Source: Saposhnikovia divaricata
Taxonomy: Eukaryota > Streptophyta > Magnoliopsida > Apiales > Apiaceae
Assembly (NCBI GenBank): GCA_036435485.1
Contig: CM071598.1
Location: 177,826,148-177,890,147 of the forward strand
DNA: 64,000 nt
Reading direction: 5' to 3'
Of the stretch, positions 11,191 through 21,704 are shown in pieces. The notes under the pieces are model-generated. The model was not told where the DNA came from. It did no database searches and saw only the letters and a list, made by a program, of their open reading frames with translations. How positions within the stretch are numbered: the stretch's first letter is position 1; the number at the start of each line of letters is the position of its first letter. The translations under genes were made by a program, and so were the position numbers.

Positions 11191-12191
11191 TTGTTTACTT
11201 TTATGTTGCTGCAAGTTGAGGCAGCTTTATTTTTGCAAATACAGGGTTGAATTGTACTTGAGGGGCTGTGCCCATAGTCCGATAAACCAATACTTCATGC
11301 CGAAATTTTCTAAAAATCCTCTGTATTTAAAGTTATTTAAATTATTTGATTTAAGGATTTAAAGGCATGTATGTGTATGAGTGTTTAAGTACATATGTGA
11401 TGATTAATGAGGTGTGGGTATATATATTTATGTATGTATTGCTTTGCGAGTTGTAAGTAATTAGTTTTCGATTGGGTTGTTTATGTACTAAATAGTACTT
11501 TACTATTATTTCGAGTATAATTAGGGATTCGATATGGACCCAGCGAGCGTGTTGACGAGACGATTGAAGGAAAATGAATGCATGACGAGTAAAGACCGAA
11601 GTATAGTAAGTAGCGAATCGACGCATTGGAATCGAGGCAAGTGTACTAACCCTCGCTTATCGTTCAAGTGAGATAAATATGTTTCTATTCAATATATGTA
11701 TTCCCTTCAAAACCGTATTGCTAGTATTCTCTCCCTCAAATTATTGATAAGGATATATTTTATTCATATATCATGTGGAAAGTAGAATTTCAGTTTTATT
11801 GCCTGTATTATTCTTTCTTAAATATTGTCAGTAATATTCTGTTAAAGTTTTATTGCAGGTATTGCATTCTTATTCCTTGTTTTAGTATAATGTTCATAAT
11901 GTATATGGTTTCCCTGAGATTAATTGATAGTAAAGTAGTTTAATGGAATTGGAAGAATTTTATAAAAATGTGGACCAGCTTCGTGGTCAGAGTAGTAAAG
12001 GCCAATGTCAAAAAGTGCCTAGTGAGGGATCCCAGAGTATTGTTTTTAGCTGGACTTTACGTGGCTGATCACCCGTAATGTCCAGAGTATGATGAAAACT
12101 CCAATTCTATTAAATGTTGTTTTTATGCAAATATATTCTTATGATAGAATGTTTAAGTTAAAGTACATTTTCATTTCCAAGTATGTTGGAT

Positions 12192-12269
12192 ATAAAGTTA
12201 TGATTTGAGTATAAAGTTATGATTTGAGTTAAAAGTTATGATTTGAGTTAAAAGTTACGATTTGAGTTA
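12192..12269 (+). repeat. Four-copy 19-20 base tandem repeat in solo LTR C
   Basis: Units of the form ATAAAGTTATGATTTGAGT repeat four times with small changes (AAAAGTTACGATTTGAGT). No function can be assigned. Confidence 0.9.
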
Positions 12270-13267
12270 ATAAATACTGTTAGTATAAAAATGGAAAGTT
12301 ATTTATATTAGTGTTTTGAACGGTGATAACTAATTCACGGTTATTATGATCGTTGTGGCATTTGTTGTGCAGTAATAGTGAGAACCGAGAATGAATTGAG
12401 ATCTTCTTATTTGTTCAAACTCATGATTGTCGGGCCGGTTAGGCAGCTAGGTATGCAAACGCTTAGTGACATGAATGAAATTTGAGTAACTGAGAATTTC
12501 TTGGAGATTTTGTTAAAGCGATAGTTAAAGTATTTTGCAAGTATTAAAAGTTTTGAATCTAGTATTACGAACCTTCTCAGTTATTAAATTCTGATTTCGA
12601 GTTATAAATATTTTAAATGATATTAATCTTCTGTTAAAGTTAAGAATCCAGATTTCAATTATAGTATTGATTATAAATTGGTGAGCATTCCATCGCTCAT
12701 ATTTATTGTTCCTATTTCTTGAATTGCAATTATTGCATTCTTATTTCATCCAGTTTAGTTCTATATATAACTTGTTGAGCATTCTTTGGCTCACACTTGC
12801 TGTTTTTAAAATCTAACTTTTCAGTAATCTAGTTGGCGAGGCTTAGCTTGTGCAGTTCAGAAAGTGGAAAGAAGAAGCAGGATGCTGTTGTGAAGCTGAA
12901 GTGGATCAGGGTATTTAGATTTAAAGTTGAATTATTGTATGTAAATATAGTTTAGTAGTTATAGTATGTATTTGATTAGTTGGCCTGGTATACTTCTATT
13001 CGAAGTTATACCAGTGATTTAAGTCTGTATAAAGTTTTGTATATAGAGTTGCATTTAAGTTGGTTTTGGGTTTTCTTGTTTCTAGAACTGTAACCTAAGA
13101 TCCTTAGTTGGGAGTTGGGGTTAAAGAGCTTTTGATTGAGTTTTTATTTTTATTTCAGTTTTATTTTGATTTCAGATTTTTAGTTTAGTATTCAGCAGGT
13201 TTATGCTGTATTTACGAATACATCATGGCCAATTTTTGTTAGAATTATTGAGTTTGTTAGCGTGACG

Positions 13268-13294
13268 CCCAAATCTACTGACCCCGGATTTGGG
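13268..13294 (+). other. Terminal hairpin of Tekay-like LTR C
   Basis: CCCAAATC at 13268-13275 pairs perfectly with GATTTGGG at 13287-13294, nine bases before the LTR end. The loop contains GACCCC. The same position in D uses a different but also perfect pairing. Confidence 0.7.
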
Positions 13295-13308
13295 GGCGTT
13301 ACAGAGTT

Positions 13309-13574
13309 CCTGTGGAACCTAAGTCAGTAGTCACACCCTGTTGAGAGGATGTAACTAAGGCTTGGCTATTTGGTGCACTCTCCTCACCTACCTTATTCTT
13401 AGGGCTTGCACCCTGTCCCTCACCACTCACTACCTCCTTCACACTCCCCTCAAGAGATGTGGTAGTTTTTGCAACAGTTGCTTTTTGAGAAGCACCTGAG
13501 GTTTGTCTTTTAGATTGTGGTTTGGAAATTTTTGTTTTAGTCACTTGGGTAGGAGCCTGTTTGGTCACTACTAC
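13309..13574 (-). pseudogene. Copia A extra ORF, middle segment between insertions C and B
   Basis: An open minus-strand frame lies between the two insertions. It starts VTKQAPTQVTKTKISKPQ and is rich in Thr, Ser, Lys and Gln. It joins in frame to the 23599-24458 segment when B and one ACTAC are removed, and to the 9066 side when C and one GAGTT are removed. It is therefore an intact middle part of the extra ORF, probably a disordered linker. No domain is recognised. Confidence 0.8.
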
Positions 13575-14081
13575 TGTTAAATATAATTGATGTGTTTTAA
13601 TCAGTGATTAAGTGTTACAGTGAATTATCAGAGTTTAGCTGGAAGCAGTCAGAGTTTAGTGTAAACTCTGACAGTTGGAAGTTCGACAGAGTTTGTCAAA
13701 CTCTGTCTGGAGGCAGCGTCTACTAGTCAACAGTGATTGAAGATTTATTATGGAAGCGATATCTTTGAAGATTGGATAGCTATCAAAGAGATTTAGTTGA
13801 CTTAGGAGACGTGTGACAATCTGTAATTGATATCATTGTATAGCTGATTATTAGGAATATCAATTAGAGATTGTATCGAAGCTGTATGTTTTATAAATAC
13901 AGTTAGGTTAACCCTAGAAGGGTATCGTACAACGAATTATCTTTATTGTAACCTAGCAGCTCTTCGTGATAATTTACATCACGAAGAGGGTTTTTAATAC
14001 CAGAAGTTTTTAAGTGCATAAACGTCTTACTTGTTAAACTCTCATACGAATTTGATTATTAATTGTGTATTCGGCCTAACA
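13575..14081 (+). repeat. 5' LTR of copia B
   Basis: It begins TGTTAAATATAATTG and ends GGCCTAACA. U3 holds five exact copies of AAACTCTG or its complement between 13635 and 13710. Confidence 0.95.
13892..13899 (+). promoter_or_regulatory. TATA box of copia B 5' LTR
   Basis: TATAAATA lies about 190 bases before the LTR end; the same site in the 3' LTR is at 23409-23416. The AAACTCTG cluster is upstream, in U3. Confidence 0.7.
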
Positions 14082-14083
14082 AG

Positions 14084-14095
14084 TGGTATCAGAGC
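14084..14095 (+). promoter_or_regulatory. Primer-binding site of copia B (initiator tRNA-Met type)
   Basis: TGGTATCAGAGC begins two bases after the LTR. It is the standard complement of the plant initiator tRNA-Met 3' end. Confidence 0.9.
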
Positions 14096-14142
14096 CAATC
14101 TGTTACTTTATTACAGGTTAAGATCCAAACACAACAATAATC

Positions 14143-16374
14143 ATGTTAGCAATTCCTCCACCAACACCTACTGTTTCTGAAAAGGCTCCTACTACTGTGA
14201 GTCGTTATGAACCAATCAGGGTTCCTATTCTCAGGCCATTAGAGTATGCTATGTGGAAGGTCAAGATGACTATGTTTCTGGAGGCTACAGATCCAGAATA
14301 TCTTGACAGGATTTATGAAGGCCCTCACAATCCTACAAAGCTATCTGTTGCAGCTGCTGGTGAAGAAGCTAAAATAGTTCCAAAGGAAAAGAAGGACATG
14401 ACTCCTGAAGATCTATCATCAATTGCCAAGGATGCAAAGGTTAGGCATTTACTGCATAGTGCTTTAGACAATGTTATGTCTAACAAAGTCATTAACTGCA
14501 CCACTGCAAAAGAGATATGGGATGCTCTTGAAGTCAGGTGTCAAGGAACTGCGGCTATTTAGAAGAATAGGAGAAACATACTCACACAAGAGTATGAGCA
14601 TTTTGAGGCTAAACCTGAATAGACCATGACAGAAACATTTGATAGATTCTGTAAACTGCTCAATGATCTGTCATTGGTCAACAAAGAGTATGATCTAGAA
14701 GACTCAAATCTCAAGTTTCTTCTTTCTCTACCTGAAAAGTGGGATGTGAAAACAACCACTATTAGAGACAACTATGATCTTGCTGAAACAGAGATTGATG
14801 AAATCTATGGGCTGCTCAAAACTCATGAATTGGAAATGGAGTAGAGAAACAGGAGATCAAGCAGGAAGGCAAAGTCTGTTGCTCTTAATGTTGAAGAGAA
14901 GCCTCAAAAGAAAGAGGCATCAAGAAGGAAAATGAAAGGAAAAGCTTTGGTCATACACTCAGAAAGTGAATCATCAAACTCTGATTGTGATTCAAACTCT
15001 TCTGAATCATCTGACTCTGAGGATGATGAAGAAGAAATGAGGAAAATGGCTGTGTTGATGGTGAAGACCTTCAAGAAAATGGGCTTCAAGAATTTCAAGA
15101 AAGGGAAAAGGTTTTCTAGAGATTCAAATGAAGACAGGAAAAGCTTCAGGAAGTTTGATAAGAGAGATTCTAAAGGGAAGAAGGATAAGTCTGAAATTCA
15201 ATGCTATAAGTGTAACGAGATGGGTCACTATGCTCCTGAGTGCAAGAAGGGTAAAACTGGAAAGGTACTCTACACTAAAGGCAGAGATTGGGCAGATACT
15301 TCAGATTCTGATGAAGAAGTGAACTATGCTCTCATGGCTACTACTGAATCAGAAACTTCTGAAAATCAGGTACCTCTAACTACCTATGCTTATAATATTG
15401 ATGACATTGCTCAATTAAGAATTTATCTTAAGTCATTGCATATAAGTTATAGGGATCAGACTTTAGAAAATGAGAGGATAAAATCTGAAAATTCTGAACT
15501 TAAGGTTAGAAATAAACTTGTTGAAGAAAAACTTGAAAACATGCAACAAGTTCAGAAAGAGAGAGATGATGCTGTTTCTATAGAACAGAATTTGCTTCAG
15601 AAATATAAACAACTAGAATCTGAGTTGGAGGAAGCAAATAAGAAAATTAGGACTTGGACTAATTCTGGAAAGGACACTCAATAGATTTTTCAAACAGACA
15701 CTGTTGGTCTAGGTTATAATGAGGGAGATGAACTTAGATTTCAAAATCAAGTTAAAATTAGACCTCATTTTGTACATGGAACCAGTAAATTTTTGTCTGA
15801 AAATGAAAAAGAAGCTGTTAAAAGTAAACCAGTAAAAACTAGTGTTAAACAGGTTAATATTGGTTCAATGACAGATAAACAACTCAAACATAAACTGAAG
15901 GAGTTAAAATCTGTTAAGAAACAGAGAGTGTCAAATAAGAACAGAAATGGAAAAGTAGGCATCACTTCAGGAAATAAACCAATGCTTGCTAGTTATGCTC
16001 CAAGAAAGACATGTCATAACTGTGGTAGTACTAAGCATCTTGCAAATTTCTGCAAGAAAAATAAAAATATAAATTCTTTACCTACCAAGTCTGAGGTAAA
16101 GAAGGATTTTGCTAGAACTAAGCCACAGACTTTATGCACACACTGTGGAAGCACTTGGCATTCCATTTATACTTGCAGAGAATATCATGCTATCTATCAT
16201 AATTACTATGAACTGAAACCCAATCTGAAATGGGTTAAAGTTGATACTGCAAGTGTAAACACTGATACTGTTAGCTCAAACTCTGATAATGTTAATTCCG
16301 CTGCAAAAGCTAACAAAGTTAAGAATGCCAAAGGATCCAAGCAAGTCTGGATCCTTAAATCTAATCCTCAGTAA
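14143..16374 (+). pseudogene. Copia B gag, broken by TAG stops
   Basis: A single frame from ATG 14143 encodes a long gag of about 740 codons, interrupted by TAG at 14560, 14620, 14842 and 15682; each fits a former Gln CAG. The start (VPILRPLEYAMWKVKMTMFLEA) is the usual copia gag N-terminal region. An acidic Ser-rich stretch (14950-15030), a CCHC knuckle CYKCNEMGHYAPEC (near 15200), a Glu/Lys-rich coiled-coil-like part (15440-15670) and two more CCHC knuckles (CHNCGSTKHLANFC near 16012, CTHCGSTWHSIYTC near 16136) follow. Three knuckles is more than the single one in A and E. Gag packages the RNA. The frame ends at TAA 16372, just before pol. Confidence 0.88.
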
Positions 16375-16384
16375 TTGCTTGTGA

Positions 16385-19300
16385 TTGCAGGGCAACAGGG
16401 AGGCAACCCTAGTCGTGGACAGTGGATGTTCAGGACACATGACTGGAAATAAAGCCCTGCTATCAGACTATGAGGAGAAGGCTGGCCCAAAAGTTTCCTA
16501 TGGTGATGGCAATGTAGGAAGAACATTGGGATATGGCAATATTAATCTTGGAAATGTCATCATCAACAATGTAGCTCATGTCCCAGGACTCAAGCATGAC
16601 TTGTTATCTGTGAGTCAAATCTGTGACAAGGGATATCATGTAGATTTTCAACCTGAATATTGTGAAGTTATCAGCAAATCTACAGGAAAGGTTGTTCTAG
16701 TTGGTCACAGGCAAAACAACATTTATGAAATCAAGCTTTTGATAGACTCTGTTGGAAAAGCTGTTTGCCTGTCTACAAGAATGTCTAGTGAAGAGAGTTG
16801 GAAGTGGCACAAGAAACTCTCACATTTGAACTTGAACAACATCAATGAATTGATCAGAAAGGATCTTGTAAGAGGACTCCCAAAGGCTCTGTTAAATGTT
16901 GATGGCCTATGTGATTCATGTCAGAAGGCTAAACAAAGGAAGTCATCTTTCAAGAGCAAGACAGAATTTTCAATCACTGATCCCTATCATCTTCTGCATG
17001 TTGATCTCTTTGGTCCAGTAAATGTTATGTCTATAGCAAGGAAGAAATATGCTTTAGTCATTGTTGATGAATACACTAGATTCACTTGGGTGTATTTTCT
17101 AGCAAAGAAGGATGAAACTGCATTAACTCTGATGGAGCATGTGAAGCTTCTGGACAAAGGATCAAGTAACAAAGTCAGAATCATCAGAAGTGATAATGGA
17201 ACTGAGTTCAGAAATGCAACAATGGAAGAATTCTGCAAGGACAATGGAGTGAAGCAAGAATTTTCAGCACCTGGTACACCACAACAAAATGGTGTAGTTG
17301 AAAGGAAAAATAGAACCTTGATTGAAGCTGCCAGAACTATGCTTGATGAAGCAAAATTGCCAAATTATTTTTGGGCAGAAGCTGTTCAAACTTCTTGTTT
17401 TACTCAAAATGCTACACTGATCAATAAGCATGGAAAGACACCATATGAGATGGTGAAGAAAAAGAAGCCTAACCTGAAATACTTTCATATTTTCGGGTGC
17501 AAATGTTTTGTTTTGAAGACTCATCCTGAACAGTTGACCAAGTTTGAGCTAAAGGCAGATGAAGGAATTTTTGTTGGCTATCCACTGTCAACAAAGGCAT
17601 TCAGAGTTTACAATCTGAGAACTAAAGTGATCATGGAATCTATACATGTGTCTTTTGATGATAAGAAGATAACTGGACTTGAAGACAAAGATGAATATGA
17701 TCAACTGAACTTTGAAAATGAAGATTTAAACTCTGATGAAGTAAACTCTGGTGAAACAATTCTGACAGACTCTGTTGAAACAAACTCTGAACCTCTACTG
17801 ATAAACACTGGAGAAACTTCTCAGCCACAGCAAAGGGAAGAACCAGTTGAGGGGGAGCATGAACAAGATGAAGACTCAAACACGGATACTGAGTCAACTG
17901 AAAAATCTGGATCAAACTCTGATGATTCAAACTCTGAAAATTCAAATTCTGACTCTGGGCAGTCAAGTTCAGGGAGAGTCTCAGAAAACGAAGATAGATC
18001 ACAACAAAATTAGGAGAGCATGGATCAAGGGGGAGGATCACATGCTGACAGAAGTCATTTGCCTTCTGCTAGGAAATGGACTAAATCACATACACCTGAT
18101 TTGATAATTGGTGATCCAGATGCAAAAGTGAAAACAAGAAGTCCTACTGCAAGTGAATGTCTGTTTCATGCATTCTTGTCTAAAAATGAACCAAAGAAAG
18201 TGGAAGAAGCTCTTCAAGAAGCTGACTGGATAACAGCAATGCAGGAAGAGTTGAATGAATTTGAAAGAAATGAAGTTTGGACCCTTGTACCAAGGCCAAA
18301 GAACAGATCTATTGTTGGTACTAAATGGGTTTTCAGAAACAAGACTGACAGTGAAGGTGTTATCACAAGGAACAAGGCTAGACTGGTAGCAAAAGGCTAT
18401 TCACAACAGGAAGGAATAGACTATGATGAAACATTTGCTCCAGTTGCAAGAATGGAGGCAATCAGAATTTTTCTAGCATATGCCTCTCACAAGAAATTCA
18501 AAGTGTTCCAGATGGATGTGAAAAGTGCTTTTCTGAATGGAAAGCTTGAAGAAGAAGTGTTTGTTGAACAACCACCAGGATTTGTGGACCCCAAATATCC
18601 AGATTATGTCTACAGGCTAGATAAGGCACTATATGGACTTAAGCAGGCACCAAGAGAATGGTATGAGACACTTGCTCAATTTCTTCTAGAAAGTGGATTC
18701 AACAGAGGAACAATTGACAAAACTCTGTTTTATTTCAATCAAGGAAGTGACCTCCTTTTAGTTCAGATATATGTTGATGACATTATCTTTGGGTCTACTA
18801 ATGATAAGCTCTGTAAAAAGTTTACCAAGCTCATGCAGTCCAGGTATCAAATGAGCATGATGGGAGAGCTTAGTTACTTTCTAGGCCTACAGGTTAGACA
18901 AACAGATGATGGTATTCTCATTAATCAAGAAAAATATACCAGAAATCTTCTCAAGAAATTTGGTATGCTTGACTGTTCATCTGCATCAACTCTCATGGCA
19001 ACAACAACTAAATTGGACAAAAACACAGGAGTTTCAGTGGATATGACAAACTACAGGGGCATGATAGGATCTCTTCTATACTTGACAGCTAGTAGGCCTG
19101 ACATCATGTATGCAACCTGTCTTTGTGCAAGGTTTCAGGCAGATCCTAGAGAGCCACATCTGACAGCTGTGAAAAGAATCTTCAAGTATCTCAAGGGCAC
19201 CATATCATTAGGTCTGTGGTACCCCAGAGAATCAGATTTCAAGCTACTTGGGTATTCTGATGCAGACTTTGCAGGCTGCAAGATAGACAGAAAGAGCACT

Positions 19301-19714
19301 AGTGGAAGTTGTCAATTTCTTGGTGACAGACTTGTCTCCTGGTACAACAAGAAAAAGAAATCAATTTCCACATCTACAGCTGAAGCAGAGTATATTATAG
19401 CTGGTAGCTGTTGTGCACAGATCTTGTGGATGAAGAATCAGTTGCTGGATTATGGATTGAGGTACAGTAAAATTCTTATTTACTGTGATAATCAAAGTGC
19501 TATTGCTATGACAGGTAATCCAGTATAGCATTCAATGACCAAGCACATCAGCATAAGGTACCACTTCATCAGAGAACATGTAGAAGAAGGGAATATTGAA
19601 CTACATTTTGTGTCTACAGAACAACAGCTTGCAGATATCTTCACTAAACCATTGAGTGAAGCTACATTTACAAGACTGGTTAATGAACTAGGAATGGTCT
19701 CTGGTTCTGACTAG
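16385..19714 (+). pseudogene. Copia B pol (PR-IN-RT-RNase H), two nonsense stops
   Basis: Protease DSG is at VVDSGCSGHMTG. The integrase zinc region (WHKKLSHLN ... CDSCQKAK) and core follow, with catalytic residues in VDLFGP, RSDNGTEF and NGVVERKN. An acidic variable linker (17690-18000) leads into RT with QMDVKSAFLNG, LYGLKQAPREWY and catalytic YVDD (near 18773). RNase H shows STAEAEYI and ADIFTKPL. TAG at 18011 (in the linker) and 19526 (in RNase H) break one continuous frame; natural stop TAG is at 19712. All other catalytic motifs look intact. The frame opens only at 16385 because an in-frame TGA sits at 16382, so gag and pol are in different frames. Confidence 0.93.
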
Positions 19715-20640
19715 GAATGTTGGTTAGATTCAAATTTTACTTATGTATTGTATTACTCATATTTCCTGATTGGTTAAGTGCTAAGTGAACTCTGTTGATT
19801 AAACTCTGTTATGCATACTCTGTTAAATTCTGTCAGCATGCCTGTATGTCATACACTATTAATAAGTTTGATAAACTCTGTGAACTCTGAGTTGATTTTT
19901 GTCTGAATGAAAACACCAATGAAGAAATATGTATGAAGCATGATTCTCAGCAATTAATCATGAATCTTTCTGAGTTATCGTGATCTAATCCTAGATTGTG
20001 CAGAAAGTTAACACAGCATGATACTGGTTCATATTTATAGCATCTCTTAGTTTATTTCGTCCTAAACTCTGAGTCTATAAATACTGTGTGCATTACCTTA
20101 CATGAATAACTACTGATGTTGATGAACTCTAAACTCTGTTAGTTATACTCTGGTAGAATAAAATGCTTACTGCAATACCCCAAAGAAAATGTATATAGGT
20201 TGTTATACTCCTTTGAGATTATGTTGGATACTAGGATGACCCAGGAACTTATTGGTATATAATATGTGCTAAAATTCTCTGCTTTTTGGTGACTAGTTGA
20301 ATACTAGGATGACCCAGGAACTTATCAAAATGATAAGGGCTAAAATTTTTGAATTTTCGGTGACTGGTTCCAACCTCTAATTACTGGAATGAATAGAATT
20401 AAAAAAAATGTATATATAGAGGGGGTATAAAATAAATTAAAAGTTACTCTATATAGATTGATTACTACAGAGTTTAGCTTTCATCATACAGTCAGTGTTT
20501 ACTATGAAAGTATGTGCATCCAGTGTTTATTGATTTACTTTATGGATTTTATGAAAAATTAGATGCTCTAAAAATTGATTTAGTAAACTCTGCTTCACAC
20601 ACACATATTTTCACAACTGTGCAATTTATGAAAGGGTTTC
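19715..20640 (+). other. Copia B untranslated spacer after pol
   Basis: No ORF is recognised. It holds most of the non-LTR, non-coding AAACTCTG copies (for example near 19800, 19871, 20063, 20130, 20468, 20583) and a 73-base tandem duplication at 20228-20370. Confidence 0.7.
20228..20370 (+). repeat. 73-base tandem duplication in copia B
   Basis: Two diverged copies begin ATACTAGGATGACCCAGGAA (20228 and 20301) and end near GGTGACTAGTT / GGTGACTGGTT. Confidence 0.85.
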
Positions 20641-20988
20641 GGTGATAAAGTTGGAGAATTGACAAACGCTGTTGATTCGTGGTTCGTACTCTAAGGTAAA
20701 TTTTCATTTGGATAATTTGAAAATTTTGGAGTAAATAGGGCTTTTGATAACTGTTCTATTCCTGATTTAATTGTGATTATTGTTCATGAATTTGTTCCTT
20801 ATATGATTACTTTAATTAGTTTTCATATTATCTTCTTTGATTTACTTCCTTGAAGAACAGTTCATAAACATAAAAAAAATTGCAGAACACACTGAATAAG
20901 ATTAGAGAAACAGAATTTTTCATTGATAATAAGAAAGAGATTACAAGCAAGTATTACATCTTTTTGTTCTCTCTATCTGCTAATCTAT

Positions 20989-21291
20989 TCAACAGGAAAA
21001 TAAAAGTTCAAGTCCAAACCACTCCATTGTTAGCAAACATCCCAGATCCCATCTTTGCCACTTTATTTGGGTGGAAGTTGAAGGGATAAGGTTATTTTTG
21101 CTGACATATTCATTAACAATGGTTGGTGGTGTTGGATGAGGATGCCTTCGAGGAAAGCCATCCATCTGCAGCCATAGAGTTTCAAGCTGCCTTTCCCAGT
21201 CAAACGCATCATACTCTTCACGCGTATAGCTGAAGATATCTCTATTCTCTACGAGATGGAGATTCTTTTCTTTGATGGTAAGGTTTGACAT
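20989..21291 (-). CDS. Antisense 100-residue ORF in copia B, gene-like
   Basis: The minus strand opens at ATG 21289-21291 and runs 100 codons, starting MSNLTIKEKNLHLVENRD. The first 63 residues look like ordinary protein (acidic, aromatic, FDWERQLETLWLQMDGFP); the Cys/Leu-rich tail may be read-through. A TATA-like site lies about 100 bases upstream, after two 20-base direct repeats, so the segment looks like a promoter and first exon. I do not recognise the family. It occupies the place where the N-terminal half of the SIRE extra ORF is expected. It may be a captured host-gene fragment, a small antisense ORF of the element, or chance. Confidence 0.4.
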   Translation of the reverse strand: MSNLTIKEKNLHLVENRDIFSYTREEYDAFDWERQLETLWLQMDGFPRRHPHPTPPTIVNEYVSKNNLIPSTSTQIKWQRWDLGCLLTMEWFGLELLFSC

Positions 21292-21387
21292 GGTTATTCA
21301 GAGTGTGTTGTATGAAGGGTTTTTGATTTTTCAGGGGAGAATGAAAGGTTAAAGGGATAGTGAACTAATCTGAACAAGTCTCTAGGC

Positions 21388-21476
21388 CTTAAATAGAGAT
21401 GGGAAAGCAACGAAGTCCTAAAACGCTTCGTATTCTGGTTATTAATGGTTACAGGTAAACGCTTCATATTCTGGTT
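21388..21476 (-). promoter_or_regulatory. Promoter-like segment for the antisense ORF of copia B
   Basis: On the minus strand CTATTTAAG (21388-21396) is TATA-like. Upstream are two near-identical 20-base direct repeats at 21421-21440 and 21457-21476 (plus strand AAACGCTTCGTATTCTGGTT, one base different). This is a plausible promoter layout, not proven. Confidence 0.35.
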
Positions 21477-21704
21477 TTAATTGGGTCCAGGTATTTTAAG
21501 AGAGTGTTATTTGATTTTTTTTTAAATCAAATATTTTATTGTTTTAATTTCCAAAATTCACTTCTTAAAAATACAAGCACGTGACCCACTCACCCATTAA
21601 TGTGTCTCACTCACCCATTATCGTGTCCCACTACACATTAATCTAGGAATTGATTGAGTGTTTGATTACATAAGAGATTGGGTTTTTAATTACTCTAATT
21701 ACTT

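Larger units (their letters stand above)
9067..13303 (+). mobile_element. Element C: solo LTR of a Tekay-like element
   Basis: This 4,237-base segment starts TGTAAGATACC and ends GGGGGCGTTACA, matching the terminal style of the Tekay LTRs of element D. It is flanked by the perfect 5-bp duplication GAGTT at 9062-9066 and 13304-13308. No internal region, primer site or second LTR is present, so it is a solo LTR left by LTR-LTR recombination. It interrupts the extra ORF of copia A in frame. Apart from its termini it resembles D and F little, so it is another subfamily. No credible gene lies inside it; short frames over the AT repeat are spurious. Confidence 0.9.

Noticed and set aside
14084..14095. 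Possible tRNA gene remnants at the TGGTATCAGAGC sites
   Set aside because: Each lies directly inside an LTR end and is a primer-binding site; no cloverleaf surrounds it.
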